Shown here in pieces: positions 19,929 to 30,681 of a DNA stretch of 64,000 nucleotides. The notes beneath the pieces are model-generated. The model did not search any database. It was given only the letters and a program-made list of their open reading frames with translations, and was not told the DNA's origin. Origin of the DNA: Dactylis glomerata (Eukaryota; Streptophyta; Magnoliopsida; Poales; Poaceae); the NCBI GenBank assembly GCA_007115705.1, contig QXEO01001579.1, positions 1 to 64,000 of the forward strand, given 5' to 3'. How positions within the stretch are numbered: position 1 is the first letter of the stretch; each line of letters starts with the position of its first letter. A program made the position numbers and the translations under genes.

Positions 19929-22900
19929 ATGGACCTTGCAACGGGGGCCATGACCTCCCTGCTCCCCAAGCTCTTCGACCTCCTCAAGGAGGAGTACAAT
20001 ATACAGAAGGGCGTGGCGAAAGACGTCGAGTCTCTCGCTCGAGAGATGGAGACCATGCACGCTGCCCTCCTCAGAGTCGCGGAGGTGCCGCATGCCGAGC
20101 TCGGTGCGCAAACCAAGCTTTGGGCTGGCGATGTCAGGGAGCTGTCCTACGACATGGAGGATGTCGTCGACAACTTCCATATACACGTCGAGTGCTGTGA
20201 GCCCGTCACCAGCTCGGCTGGATTCAGGGGGTTTTTCAAGAAAGTGGGCAGCAAGTTCAAGAAAGCCAATAGTCGCCATGATATTGCCTACGCCATCAAA
20301 GATATCAAAGTGCAGATCGAGGAGGTAGCAGCCCGGCGTGACAGGTACAGGATCGATGATGCTGCTGTTGCCAAGCCCGTCGCCGAGACCAATATCATGG
20401 CTACCATCGATCCTCGCCTCCGAGCTCTGTACACCGAAGCCACAGAGCTCGTTGGCATTGATGGCAAACGGGATCAAGAGCTCATCAAGCTGCTGTCCAA
20501 GGGCGACGACCTGTCGAAGAAGAAATTGCAGGTCGTCTCGGTTGTTGGATTTGGCGGATTGGGCAAGACTACTCTTGCCAGAGCAGTGCAAGACAAGATA
20601 AAAGGGGATTTTGATTGTCGGCTTTTGTATCAGTCGGCCGGAACGCTAGTCCAAAGAAGGTTTATATGGATATTCTCATTGATCTGGACCATACTGATTC
20701 AAATCTATCAATATTAAATGAAACGCAACTCATCAACAGACTTCGACAATTTCTAGAGAACAAAAGGTACGCATCACTTGCCCAAGGATATCATAAGCTA
20801 GTGCGGATGTGTGCATCGATTGATGCAAAAGCCTCGAAGCCCCATTTCTAAAAAAAGTAATAAATTATGTGTGCCTACTCGCATGTGTGATAAGACTTAA
20901 GAGTACGGATTTTGGCTCTCCAGTGAGCCTGGGATATAAAAGCAAATACAAGAGATGCATTTTAGAGTAAAAAGACTGAAAAATTAAGACATATTTCTCC
21001 TTCAGTCCCGAATTATTTTCAATCTTAACTTTTTCTAGATGCATGTATCAAGACACATTTTAGTATTTCAAACTGTAGATATATGTTTATCTAGATAAAG
21101 TTGAGATGAAAATTAGACAGCAGGCCCATGACCTCTCCCCCTCGCGCGACAGCACCGCCGGCCCACCCCCTCGACCCCCTCGATGCGTTCCCTCCTCTCG
21201 TCGCCACCATAGGCATTGTCGGGCAAAGCCCTAGTAGCGAGGCGGCGGCGCCCGCCATGGCTGTTCCTGCCGGCGGTGCGGTGGAAGGCGGAGGTTAGGC
21301 CACGGCGGACGGCCACAGTGGCCGGTGGTGGCGGGGGTGCTGGCGGGCCTGATCTGGGCCCAGATGGGCTTGGACGGGTCTCACCCTGATTTGTCCCATC
21401 GGCATCTTCCCGGCTTCGACGACGTCCTTGGATCCTCTTGGGCTCTTCCAGCTGGAGGGCGTGTGGGGCTTCTGTACCGGACATGGTGGTGGTGGCCGTC
21501 TCCTCCGTCGGAGGTGCTCGACCAAAGTTTTGTAAAGTCCCCGCTGGCGAGGAGTGGCTGCCTATGAGAACCGAGCTGGACTTTGGTCTTGGTGGACAAG
21601 GATGCCGCCTGCGCGTCGCTACCTTGTTAAAGGCATCGTCAATGCAGCCGTCACCTCACCCGGGCTACTCCGAGGGAAACCATAGATCTGGTTCTCCGGA
21701 TCGGACAATGGTGACGCTTGGCGCCGTTCCCCCGAGGGCATTGTTTTTGGAGTAGACATTGCCTGGAGGTGGTTCTCAGGTGGAGTGGCGTGTCTATGAG
21801 TGCATTGACGACGGCGACTCTCAGCGGCGTGGAGCAGCATGGTCTCGATGCCGGTCACGTGATGGTCTACATGTGTAGGGCGGAGGAGCTATCTGGCGTC
21901 GTGGTGGCGCTGATAGTAGGCAGGACAAGGTCGGTGCGCTGCCCTCCTGAAGATGGGTTTGTGGAAGACATCGGATGAAGCGTGTGCGGACGCGCGCTGT
22001 GAGTTTGTTGGACCGGTAGTGCTACTAGCTAGCTAGTCGTGGGGCAGCTAGTTGAAGCCTTCGGCTATTTAGATGAGGCTCGATCATCGGTGTGTTGTTA
22101 GGGCAAGGGCCCTGTTCATAGCGTACCCTTCATCAATCTATCTAGGTTTAGCGATCTGTCGCTATGATGGTGTCTTCGGTATCGTTCTATTTTCCTCGTA
22201 AGACCTTTGTGGTTTTTTAATAAAAAAAGATGTGCGCATCTTTTGGATGGAGAGGCTGGGAGTATGCCCTCCATTTCGAGAAAAAAAAAGATAAGTTGGG
22301 ATAACTAACTTGAGATAGAGTGCACGTAACTACAGAATTTCTTCGTTTACTTTCTTAGTTACTTTCTTCATGGCTTGCAGAGAAAATACTGCAGATACAC
22401 TCTATTATGTATTTTTCTGTTCTGGAAGTCTGACATTTTAAAAAGTATGGTCTACGGCACATCTTGCGCCATGTGCAGATACAGTAAAAGTACTATCCAC
22501 TCATATGCCAGTGGAAAATGATCTATAAAAACTGAAAAACTGAGATGGTGGGTTAAATGAACCTAGTTACAATTTTTTGGTGAACCTCCCATCAAAGTTA
22601 AATATCTTAAATGAATCATTTTCATACTAGCATAACTAAATGTAACGTCATTATCGACCTAAAAATCCACTAGTCCGATTTTTTCATCCATTGTATCTTA
22701 AATCTTTTTTAGAGGTTAAACTTCAATTATTGAATTGTTCATCTAGTTCATAATATCTTTAGAAATGGTTGTTGATGATGCTCCTCACAATGTTATTTCA
22801 CATGTCAGGATGCTAGTTTCGAACAACTTATTGATTTTTCCAACAAGCTGATATAAATCTTTTATCTAGCTTCTTTTTCTTAACTCTTACCTTGCTTCTT

Positions 22901-24713
22901 TAGATAACTTATATGAATCATAGTTTTTCTTATTCTTTCATCATCCTAGTCACATGCATAGACGCAATTATAATTCTATAGCAATCAATACAGGTACCTT
23001 ATCGTTATTGATGACATATGGGATGAACAATTATGGGGATATATTAAGTTGGCGTTCTCTGATAGAAACAATCTTGGTAGCCGACTTATCACTACAACCC
23101 GCATAGTCAGTGTATCCAATTCATGTTGCCCATCCATTGATGATTCGGTTTATGAAATGAAGCCTCTTTTAGATGAGGAATCGAATAGGCTTTTCAATAG
23201 AAGAATATTTCCTCACAATAGTGGTTGTCCTCATGAATATGAACAATTATCTAGAGATTTCTTGAAGAAATGTGGTGGGGTACCATTGGCCATCATTACT
23301 ATTGCTAGCCGTTTGGTAAGCCACGATCATCGTGTAAAGGCAGTGGATGAATGGGTTACTTTGCTCAATTCTCTTGGTCAGGGACTTACATCAAATGCCA
23401 GTGTAGAGGATATGCAGCGGATAATATTGTACAGCTACTATGACCTACCTTCTCATCTGAAGACTTGTTTATTATATTTAAGCTCATTCCCAGAAGATCA
23501 CGAGATCAAGAAAGATCAACTGATATGGAAGTGGATTGGGGAGGGTTTTGTCCAATGTGGAAATCAACAAAGTAGCCAATACGATTTTGAGCTCGGAGAG
23601 AGCTACTTGAACGAGCTAATAAACAGGAGTCTGGTACAGCCAATTTACAACCATATAGGCATGATAAAGTCTTGTCGTGTCCATGATATGGTGTACGATC
23701 TCATCTGCTCCCTGGCATGTGAAGAGAACTTTGTTACTGTATCGGACGGTACTGTGCAAAGGATACCTAATCCGCGAATCAAGGTTCGCAGGTTGACCCT
23801 CCAAAACAGGAATGTAGATAAGACCAAACCTCTTATTTCCATGAGTGTGCCACAAGTGAGGTCCATCACTATATTTGGAACTTTTGATGATATAATGCCG
23901 CATCTGAAAAGCTATGCTGTTTTACGTGTATTGGATCTGAGTGGAAGCTATTACGATGGAGTTTGTGCTGACTTCAGCGCTATTGGATATTTATTTCAAC
24001 TGAGGTATCTGAATCTAGCAGGTACATTTACTCGTAAACTTCCAGACGAGATAGGAAACCTGCAGTTTCTGCAGGTGCTAGATGTAAGTATGGGAAATTC
24101 AAGTGGAAATGTTTATCTAGAAGAATTGCCATCTACGGTTCTTATGCTGAAAAGATTGATGTGCCTACGATTAGTGGGTCGTGAGACGAAGCTGCCAGAT
24201 GGTTGGGCGAATAAGTGGACGTCCCTTGAAGTGCTGCGTTACGTCTATGCTGCCAGATCTGTAAACATGGTGAAAGAGCTGGGCAACCTGACAAGATTGA
24301 GAGAGCTTGAAATATCGTTTTCTGTTCTGGGGCTGGGTATGGAGGAAGTTTTTGTGGAATCTCTTTGCAAGCTAAAAAAGGATCCAAGTTCTAGTTATTA
24401 AAGGTTATACGGGATCCATGGATCTCTTGGCGGAACGATGGGTGCCTCCTCGTTGTCTCCGAGTATTTGATATTGAAGATATCCAATTCTCAGCAATACC
24501 TGTGTGGATAAAATCGCATCTTTCCAACCTCTCCGAGTTAAGTTTCGAGGTCAAGGAGCTGAAGCAGGAGGACCTTCGAATCCTTGGAAGTTTGCCGGCT
24601 CTTGCTTCTCTCTCGATTGAAGCCGAGCACCAAAAGCAGACCATGCTGCTCACCGGTGACGATGGGTTTGACTCTCTGATAGCCTTCAAGTTGTTCAGCG
24701 TGTCATATACATA
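19929..24713 (+). pseudogene. CC-NBS-LRR disease-resistance gene, 5' and middle part (broken)
   Basis: Exon 1 (19929-20766) encodes an Rx-type coiled-coil domain with the EDVID-like motif (YDMEDVVDNF, about residue 75) and the NB-ARC P-loop GFGGLGKTT (about residue 207). A GT...AG intron (20767-22993) separates it from exon 2 (22994 on), which begins YLIVIDDIWDE (kinase-2) and continues with GSRLITTTR, CGGVPLAI, CLLYLSSFPED and the MHD-equivalent VHDMV, then leucine-rich repeats. Such proteins are cytosolic immune sensors that switch on ATP/ADP exchange. Lesions: a one-base deletion near 20620 after GDFDC, a one-base change in an A-run near 24376, and a Copia insertion at 24714. The remainder is at 29832-30340. 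No integrated decoy domain is visible. Confidence 0.92.
21108..22288 (+). mobile_element. Non-LTR (LINE/SINE-like) insertion in the NLR intron
   Basis: About 1.18 kb, GC-rich, ending in AATAAAAAAAG...TTTCGAG plus a run of nine A, the tail style of grass non-LTR elements. It is flanked by an imperfect direct repeat AGATAAAGTTGAGAT (21093-21107) and AGATAAGTTGGGAT (22289-22302), consistent with an old target duplication. No reverse-transcriptase coding is present, so it is a truncated LINE or a LINE-dependent element. Confidence 0.6.
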
Positions 24714-25053
24714 TGTTGGAATAATCTAGCCGTTAGGTGTTTTTCAGTAGTGTTAAGTTCAGTTTCGTCAGAGAACACCGAGTTTATCGGGTTCAGTTTG
24801 TTTCTGTTAGCAGGATGAGAACGAGTCTGTTCGTTCCGATCCTTTAGCGTAGGAAGTGCGTGAGTATGCCCCAGATCGCGGGATGGCGCGACCTAGTCGG
24901 TGGGCACGATCTCCACCTTCCCCATTTGCTTGTAATCCCTCTGAATAAATAGAGAAGATCAGAGAAAAGCAGCACACTTCACGCTGCACAAAACGAGTTT
25001 CAGTTCTTCTTTCAGTTCTTCTTCAGAGTGAGAGAGAGAGAGCTCGTACCACA
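24714..25053 (+). repeat. 5' LTR of the young Copia element
   Basis: TGTTGGAATAATC...CGTACCACA. Contains GAATAAATAGAGAAG near 24942, a likely TATA-type or polyadenylation signal, and a CTTCAGTTCTTCTTTCAGTTC pyrimidine-rich leader near its 3' end. Confidence 0.92.
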
Positions 25054-25055
25054 TT

Positions 25056-25067
25056 TGGTATCAGAGC
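25056..25067 (+). other. Primer-binding site (tRNA-iMet)
   Basis: TGGTATCAGAGC, two bases after the 5' LTR. Confidence 0.95.
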
Positions 25068-25093
25068 CCGTGGAGTAGATCCCTCCGGTGATC

Positions 25094-28000
25094 ATGACCG
25101 GGAAGACCAACCGCACCGGGGAGCACAAGGGCAACGACGGCAGCAGCACCCCGCAGACACCGACTGCTAGGCTCACCGACGGCAGCGATGTCGTGGCCGG
25201 TTCGAGCGCACAGCAGCGGGGTTTGCGCGACGGAGGAGGCTGGCCGTTGCTCACGCGTACCAACTACGCGGACTGGGCAATCCTCATGCAGGTCATGTTG
25301 GAGGGGCGTGGCCTTTGGGACGCGATCGAGTCCGGCACCACCGTGCGCGCGGACGATCGCCTCGCCCTCGAGGCAATCCTCCGGGGAGTACCGCCGGAGA
25401 TGATGGCCACGCTCGCCAGCAAGGGCACGGCCAAGGAAGCATGGGCATCCCTGAAGACGATGCGGCTCGGTGTCACGCGCGTGCGCGACGCCAGGGCCGG
25501 CACCCTCAACAAGCAGTTCACAGCGCTCCACTTCAACGACGGCGAGACCGTCGACGAGTTCGCCATCCGCATCACAGGTTTGGTGAATCAACTAGCTCTT
25601 CTCGGCAAAACTATTCCAGAATCCAATGCAGTGCGCAAGTTCCTGGAGGTGGTGCCGCGCAAGTACATGCAGATCGCCATGTCCATCGAGACGTTGGTGG
25701 ATCTGAACACCTTGTCTATCGAGGAGCTGGTGGGCCGCCTAAAGGCGGCGGAGGAGCGTTTCGGCCTCGACGAGGAGGGCGCGAGCGGCGGCCAGCTGCT
25801 CCTCACTGAGGAGGAGTGGCAGGCGCGCTCAAAGGGCCGCGGCAGCGGCGGCTCGGGCTATGGCGGCTCGAGCGGCGGTGGCTCAAGCGGTGGCAGCTCC
25901 GGCGGCGGCGATCGTCGCCGAGACAAGGGCCGCGACCGCAACAGGGACGGCGCTCGCCGCGACGGTGGCTCGAGCGGCGCGTCCAAGGACGACGTCTGCC
26001 GCTACTGCGGCAAGAAGGGACACTGGGCACGTGAGTGCAGAAAGAAGAAGAGGGAGGAGGCGCACCTGGCTCGCTCCGGCGACGGCAACGACGGACACGA
26101 CGACGACCCCACGCTTCTCATGTCCGTCGTCACCGCGCCATCGCTTGATCCAGAGAACGTCGGCGGTCAAGTCTTCCTCAACGAGGCACACGCCGAAGCA
26201 AACCTTGGCACGGAGGCCGAGCCCTGCGACGGCAGGTGGTACCTCGACACAGGTGCGTCGAACCACATGTCCGGCGACCGTGCTGCGTTCGCGGAGCTGG
26301 ATCAGCGCATCACTGGAAGCGTCAAGTTCGGTGACGGGTCGACCGTGGAGATCCGTGGGTGCGGCACCGTCACGTTCACCATCCGCTCCGGCGACCAGCG
26401 CGCACTCTCCGACGTCTACTACATCCCTCGCCTCAAGACCAGCATCGTCAGCCTCGGGCAGCTGGACGAGAGTGGGTGCGACACTCGCATCCACGCCGGC
26501 ACCATGACCCTCTTCGATCGGCAAGGCAGGGAGCTCGCTCAGGTACGGCGTAACGCCAGACGCTTGTATGTCGTTAAACTGGAGATCTCTTCTCCTGCTT
26601 GCTTGGCAGCTCAGCATGGCAGCGATGCGTGGCGTTGGCACGCACGTTTCGGACACCAGCACTTCGAGGCACTCCGTCGGATGGCGCGGAGCAACATGGT
26701 GCGCGGACTCCCGGCGGTAGAGCACGCTGATCAGCTCTGTGATGCGTGTCTCGTCGGCAAGCAGAGAAGGGCGCCGTTCCCGCAACAAGCCAAGTACCGC
26801 GCCAAGGTCTCCCTCGAGCTCGTCCACGCGGACATCTGCGGCCCCATCTCGCCGCCGACGCCAGGAGGCAAGAAGTATTTTCTCCTCCTCGTCGACGACG
26901 CAAGCCGCTACATGTGGGCGGTGACACTGGCCACCAAGGACGGTGCCGAGGCGGCGATCAAGCAGTTCAAGGCCGCTGCTGAACTGGAGGCAGGTCACCC
27001 TCTCCGCACGTTTCGCACTGATTGTGGCGGAGAGTTCACCTCCACAGCCCTCGGCGCCTTCTTCTCGGAACACGGCGTCAAGCGACACCTCACCGCGCCG
27101 TACTCTCCGCAGCAAAACGGCGTGGTTGAGCGTCGGAACCAGACGGTGGTCGGCATGGTCCGGAGCATGCTCAAGGCGAAGAACATGCCAAACAAATTCT
27201 GGGGGGAGGCAGTGATGACAGCCATCTATGTGCTGAATCGCTCCTTCACTAGAAGCATGGACGGCGTGACACCGTTCGAAGCTTGGCACGGGCGGAAGCC
27301 GGACGTACAGCACCTGCGTGTCTTCGGGTGCGTCGCGCACGCCAAGGTGACCCGTCCTGGCGCCAAGAAGCTCGACGACCGCAGCGTTCCCATGGTGTTC
27401 CTCGGCTACGAGGAGGGCTCCAAGGCGTATCGCCTCTTCGATCCCGTGGCGAATCGAGTGCACGTCTCCAGGGACGTCGTATTCGACGAGGACGCAAGCT
27501 GGAACTGGGGCAGCAGCAGTGATGCCGACGCTGAGTCCCCGTTCGTCGTCGATTACCTGGTGCATGGAGGAGCACCGCTGCCATCTGCCACGGCCACGGG
27601 CGCCGCGGCAAGCACCACTCCAACGAGCTCGCCAGTACCCTCGCCGCATCACACAGCGACCGAGGACGCAGCCACACCCTGCTCTACACCGAGTTCATCA
27701 ACGCCGTCGGGACACGCAGCCACTGCAACGCCAACATCTGATGATGCAGCAAGCGAGCCCCGCTTCGTCTCGCCACCATTGGCAGCCGAGGACATGTTCG
27801 ATGACGACGACGACCCTGCGGAGCCACACCGGTTTCGCCTTGTCTCGGATTTGAGGGAAAAAGGTGCTGCGGTCCCTGCGCGCGCCGAACGACTCTTCTT
27901 CATCGACGAGCCGACCACGTTCGCTGACGCTGAGTCACATGACTGCTGGCGACAAGCAATGGTGGAGGAGCTGAGCTCGATCGAGGAGAACGGCACCTGG

Positions 28001-29464
28001 ACACTTGTTGACCCTCCTCAAGGCATACGCCCGATCGGACTCAAGTGGGTGTTCAAAACCAAGCGAGATGCCACCGGAGCTGTTGTCAGGCACAAGGCGC
28101 GGCTGGTGGCGAAGGGATACGTGCAGCGCGAGGGGGTCGACTTCGACGAAGTCTTTGCCCCAGTCGCACGCCTTGATTCAGTACGAGTCATGGCAGCAGT
28201 GGCAGCAAAGGAGAAATGGCAGCTGCATCACCTTGACGTGAAATCGGCTTTTCTGAATGGTGAGTTGCAGGAGGTGGTGTTCGTCAGTCAGCCACCAGGA
28301 TTCGTTCGCGAAGGAGAGGAACACAAGGTCTATCGCCTGCACAAGGCCTTATATGGTCTGCGTCAGGCGCCGCGAGCATGGAATATGAAGCTGGACAAGA
28401 CTCTGAAGGAGCTGGGCTTTGTCAGCAGCCCCTCGGAGCACGCCATGTACGCGCGTGGGCAAGGACGCTCACGTCTTCTGCTTGGGGTGTACGTCGACGA
28501 CCTGATCGTCACCGGCGCAGACACGGAGGAGATCAATCGCTTCAAGCAAGAGATGAAGGACAAGTTTCGCATGAGCGACCTTGGCCTCCTCAAGTACTAC
28601 CTCGGCATCGAGTTCCAGCAGGACACCAGCGGCATCTCCCTCTCCCAAGGCGCGTACGCATCCAAGCTGCTGGAGAGGGCTGGCATGGCAGGCTGCAACC
28701 CTGTCCATGTCCCCATGGAGCCACGACTGAAGCTGAGCAAGGAGAGCAGGGCTCCGGCGGCAGACGCCACGCTCTACCGCAGCGTGGTTGGGTGCTTGCG
28801 CTATCTGGTGCACACCCGGCCGGACATCTCCTTCGCCGTCGGCTATGTGAGCCGATTCATGGAGAAGCCAACCACTGAACACCTTGCTGCAGTCAAGTAT
28901 CTGCTTCGCTATGTTGCAGGCACGATCAATCTTGGTTGCAGGTACACAAACAGCGGGGACACAATGCTGACAGGGTTCATGGGCGATGGATCCCTGACTG
29001 GCTTCAGTGATTCAGACATGGCCGGAGACGTGGACGACCGGAAGAGCACCTCCGGCGTTCTGTTCATGCTGGGAGGGAACCCAGTTACTTGGCAATCAAC
29101 AAAGCAGAAGATCGTGGCACTCTCTACTTGCGAGGCCGAGTACGTTGCAGCAACAACAGCGGCATGCCAGGGCGTATGGCTGAAGCGCCTGACTGAAGAT
29201 TTGCTCAACAAGTGCCATGACATCCCTACCATTCTGATCGACAACAAGTCAGCGATCCAGCTCTGCAAGAATCCTGTTCTTCATGAGCGAAGCAAGCACA
29301 TCGAGGTGCGTTATCATTTCATTCGTCAGTGCGTTGAGGAAGGCAAGATCAATGTCGACTACATCAGCACTGACAATCAGCTGGCAGACATTCTCACCAA
29401 GCCACTCGGACGTAACAGGTTCATTGAGCTTCGCACAAAGATTGGCATGGTGACTGTCAAGTAG
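25094..29464 (+). CDS. Copia gag-pol polyprotein, intact
   Basis: 1,456 codons from ATG 25094 to TAG 29462, no stop or frameshift. Order: UBN2-type gag (about residues 40-230), Gly/Ser-rich linker, zinc knuckle CRYCGKKGHWAREC (about 301), protease DTGASNHMSG (about 383), GAG-pre-integrase WHARFGHQHFEAL ... CDACLVGKQR, integrase core with HADICGP and RTDCGGEFTS (about 576 on) and PQQNGVVERRN, then a variable Pro/Ser/Thr linker, reverse transcriptase with VAPVARLDSVR-type box, YGLRQAPRAWN and YVDDLIVTG (about 1131), and RNase H with DSDMAGDVDDRKSTSG and KHIEVRYHFIR. Every catalytic motif I can check is present. Gag and pol are in one frame, so gag excess must come from proteolysis or splicing. 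Chosen start is the first ATG after the primer site. Confidence 0.95.
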   Translation: MTGKTNRTGEHKGNDGSSTPQTPTARLTDGSDVVAGSSAQQRGLRDGGGWPLLTRTNYADWAILMQVMLEGRGLWDAIESGTTVRADDRLALEAILRGVPPEMMATLASKGTAKEAWASLKTMRLGVTRVRDARAGTLNKQFTALHFNDGETVDEFAIRITGLVNQLALLGKTIPESNAVRKFLEVVPRKYMQIAMSIETLVDLNTLSIEELVGRLKAAEERFGLDEEGASGGQLLLTEEEWQARSKGRGSGGSGYGGSSGGGSSGGSSGGGDRRRDKGRDRNRDGARRDGGSSGASKDDVCRYCGKKGHWARECRKKKREEAHLARSGDGNDGHDDDPTLLMSVVTAPSLDPENVGGQVFLNEAHAEANLGTEAEPCDGRWYLDTGASNHMSGDRAAFAELDQRITGSVKFGDGSTVEIRGCGTVTFTIRSGDQRALSDVYYIPRLKTSIVSLGQLDESGCDTRIHAGTMTLFDRQGRELAQVRRNARRLYVVKLEISSPACLAAQHGSDAWRWHARFGHQHFEALRRMARSNMVRGLPAVEHADQLCDACLVGKQRRAPFPQQAKYRAKVSLELVHADICGPISPPTPGGKKYFLLLVDDASRYMWAVTLATKDGAEAAIKQFKAAAELEAGHPLRTFRTDCGGEFTSTALGAFFSEHGVKRHLTAPYSPQQNGVVERRNQTVVGMVRSMLKAKNMPNKFWGEAVMTAIYVLNRSFTRSMDGVTPFEAWHGRKPDVQHLRVFGCVAHAKVTRPGAKKLDDRSVPMVFLGYEEGSKAYRLFDPVANRVHVSRDVVFDEDASWNWGSSSDADAESPFVVDYLVHGGAPLPSATATGAAASTTPTSSPVPSPHHTATEDAATPCSTPSSSTPSGHAATATPTSDDAASEPRFVSPPLAAEDMFDDDDDPAEPHRFRLVSDLREKGAAVPARAERLFFIDEPTTFADAESHDCWRQAMVEELSSIEENGTWTLVDPPQGIRPIGLKWVFKTKRDATGAVVRHKARLVAKGYVQREGVDFDEVFAPVARLDSVRVMAAVAAKEKWQLHHLDVKSAFLNGELQEVVFVSQPPGFVREGEEHKVYRLHKALYGLRQAPRAWNMKLDKTLKELGFVSSPSEHAMYARGQGRSRLLLGVYVDDLIVTGADTEEINRFKQEMKDKFRMSDLGLLKYYLGIEFQQDTSGISLSQGAYASKLLERAGMAGCNPVHVPMEPRLKLSKESRAPAADATLYRSVVGCLRYLVHTRPDISFAVGYVSRFMEKPTTEHLAAVKYLLRYVAGTINLGCRYTNSGDTMLTGFMGDGSLTGFSDSDMAGDVDDRKSTSGVLFMLGGNPVTWQSTKQKIVALSTCEAEYVAATTAACQGVWLKRLTEDLLNKCHDIPTILIDNKSAIQLCKNPVLHERSKHIEVRYHFIRQCVEEGKINVDYISTDNQLADILTKPLGRNRFIELRTKIGMVTVK

Positions 29465-29479
29465 TGAATCACGGCTAGC

Positions 29480-29491
29480 TTAGGAGGAGAA
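29480..29491 (+). other. Polypurine tract
   Basis: TTAGGAGGAGAA immediately before the 3' LTR TGTTGG at 29492, 16 bases after the polyprotein stop. Confidence 0.85.
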
Positions 29492-29831
29492 TGTTGGAAT
29501 AATCTAGCCGTTAGGTGTTTTTCAGTAGTGTTAAGTTCAGTTTCGTCAGAGAACACCGAGTTTATCGGGTTCAGTTTGTTTCTGTTAGCAGGATGAGAAC
29601 GAGTCTGTTCGTTCCGATCCTTTAGCGTAGGAAGTGCGTGAGCATGCCCCAGATCGCGGGATGGCGCGACCTAGTCGGTGGGCACGATCTCCACCTTCCC
29701 CATTTGCTTGTAATCCCTCTGAATAAATAGAGAAGATCAGAGAAAAGCAGCACACTTCACGCTGCACAAAACGAGTTTCAGTTCTTCTTTCAGTTCTTCT
29801 TCAGAGTGAGAGAGAGAGAGCTCGTACCACA
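29492..29831 (+). repeat. 3' LTR of the young Copia element
   Basis: Same 340-bp length as the 5' LTR with one visible difference (GAGCATGCC versus GAGTATGCC). Confidence 0.92.
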
Positions 29832-30340
29832 TTATAGGCGAGCAGTGGTGTTCGGGGAAGGAGCATTGCCGAAGGCTGAAATTGTTAAGTTCAATATCTG
29901 TCTTGGTAAATATGGTGATCTTGAGTCCAGCCTGGGGAATCTGCGCTCCCTTCGGAAGGCGAGCAGTGGTGTTCGGGGAAGGAGCATTGCCGAAGGCTGA
30001 AATTGTTAAGTTCAATATCTGTCTTGGTAAATATGGTGATCTTGAGTCCAGCCTGGGGAATCTGCGCTCCCTTCGGAATGTTGTTCTTTCTACCGGCTAT
30101 GCTACTGAAGACACAGCTCGTCAGGATGCAGACGAAGCCGTGGCTGCAACGAGGCACGCAGTGGACGTGCACTCAAATCGTCCCAGTTTCAGCATAGACT
30201 CCAGCCATGGTTATCCATACGGTACAGACTATTATCACCCATCACCGATCCATCAAATTATTAATGCATTGTTTTTTTTCGGTTTATTTACGGTGCTTCC
30301 ATTGAGATCCTCAGTGATCCGTGTTTTGTTTGATTATTGA
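29832..30340 (+). pseudogene. NLR 3' end (LRR and C-terminus) after the Copia insertion
   Basis: The NLR resumes with GEGALPKAEIVKFNICL, GDLESSLGNLRSLRN and a typical grass NLR C-terminal segment (TGYATEDTARQDADEA ... HSNRPSFSID), ending in TGA at 30338. A 121-bp tandem duplication (29837-30078) at the start of this part is not a multiple of three and shifts the frame. The last 30 or so codons are hydrophobic and may lie beyond the original stop. Confidence 0.82.
29837..30078 (+). repeat. 121-bp tandem duplication in the NLR LRR region
   Basis: Two adjacent copies (29837-29957 and 29958-30078), identical as far as I can read, beginning GGCGAGCAGTGGTG and ending CTCCCTTCGGAA. Perfect identity argues for a recent event. 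Confidence 0.92.
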
Positions 30341-30681
30341 CAGGCTTTTTTGTTTCTTGATTTTTTTTCTTAATTTCCCAAGGCAATGATGAGTGATGAG
30401 TACTATGTGATATGAATCTGAAGAAAAGGAGTGAATCCACGGGTATGACCATCACCTGCTTGCTTCTGTTAAGATACTCATGCCATGCTTTCTTTAATTG
30501 CATACTGGCGCTGCATATGCACACGCAACATGCCAACAAACCCCGTATAGTGCTAGGGAAACCTGAAATTTACATGAGCTAACATCTCGATCGATTAGTT
30601 AATCTGGAGCATCTCGATCGATTAGTTAATCTGGAGCAAATTAATGTTGTTAGCAACATATGTTGTCTTCATAGTGCATTA

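Larger units (their letters stand above)
24714..29831 (+). mobile_element. Complete, very young Copia retrotransposon inside the NLR
   Basis: Two 340-bp LTRs (24714-25053 and 29492-29831) that differ at one visible site (T/C at 24864 versus 29642), a tRNA-iMet primer site, one uninterrupted polyprotein frame and a polypurine tract. It is in the same orientation as the NLR it splits. The flanks (ACATA left, TTATA right) do not form a perfect 5-bp duplication, so either a flank has mutated or the end assignment is off by a base or two. Confidence 0.93.

Noticed and set aside
23616..23903. Minus-strand frame inside the NLR
   Set aside because: Shadow of the NLR exon 2 coding sequence.
25883..27652. 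589-codon minus-strand frame
   Set aside because: It is the antisense shadow of the GC-rich Copia polyprotein, with no domain of its own.
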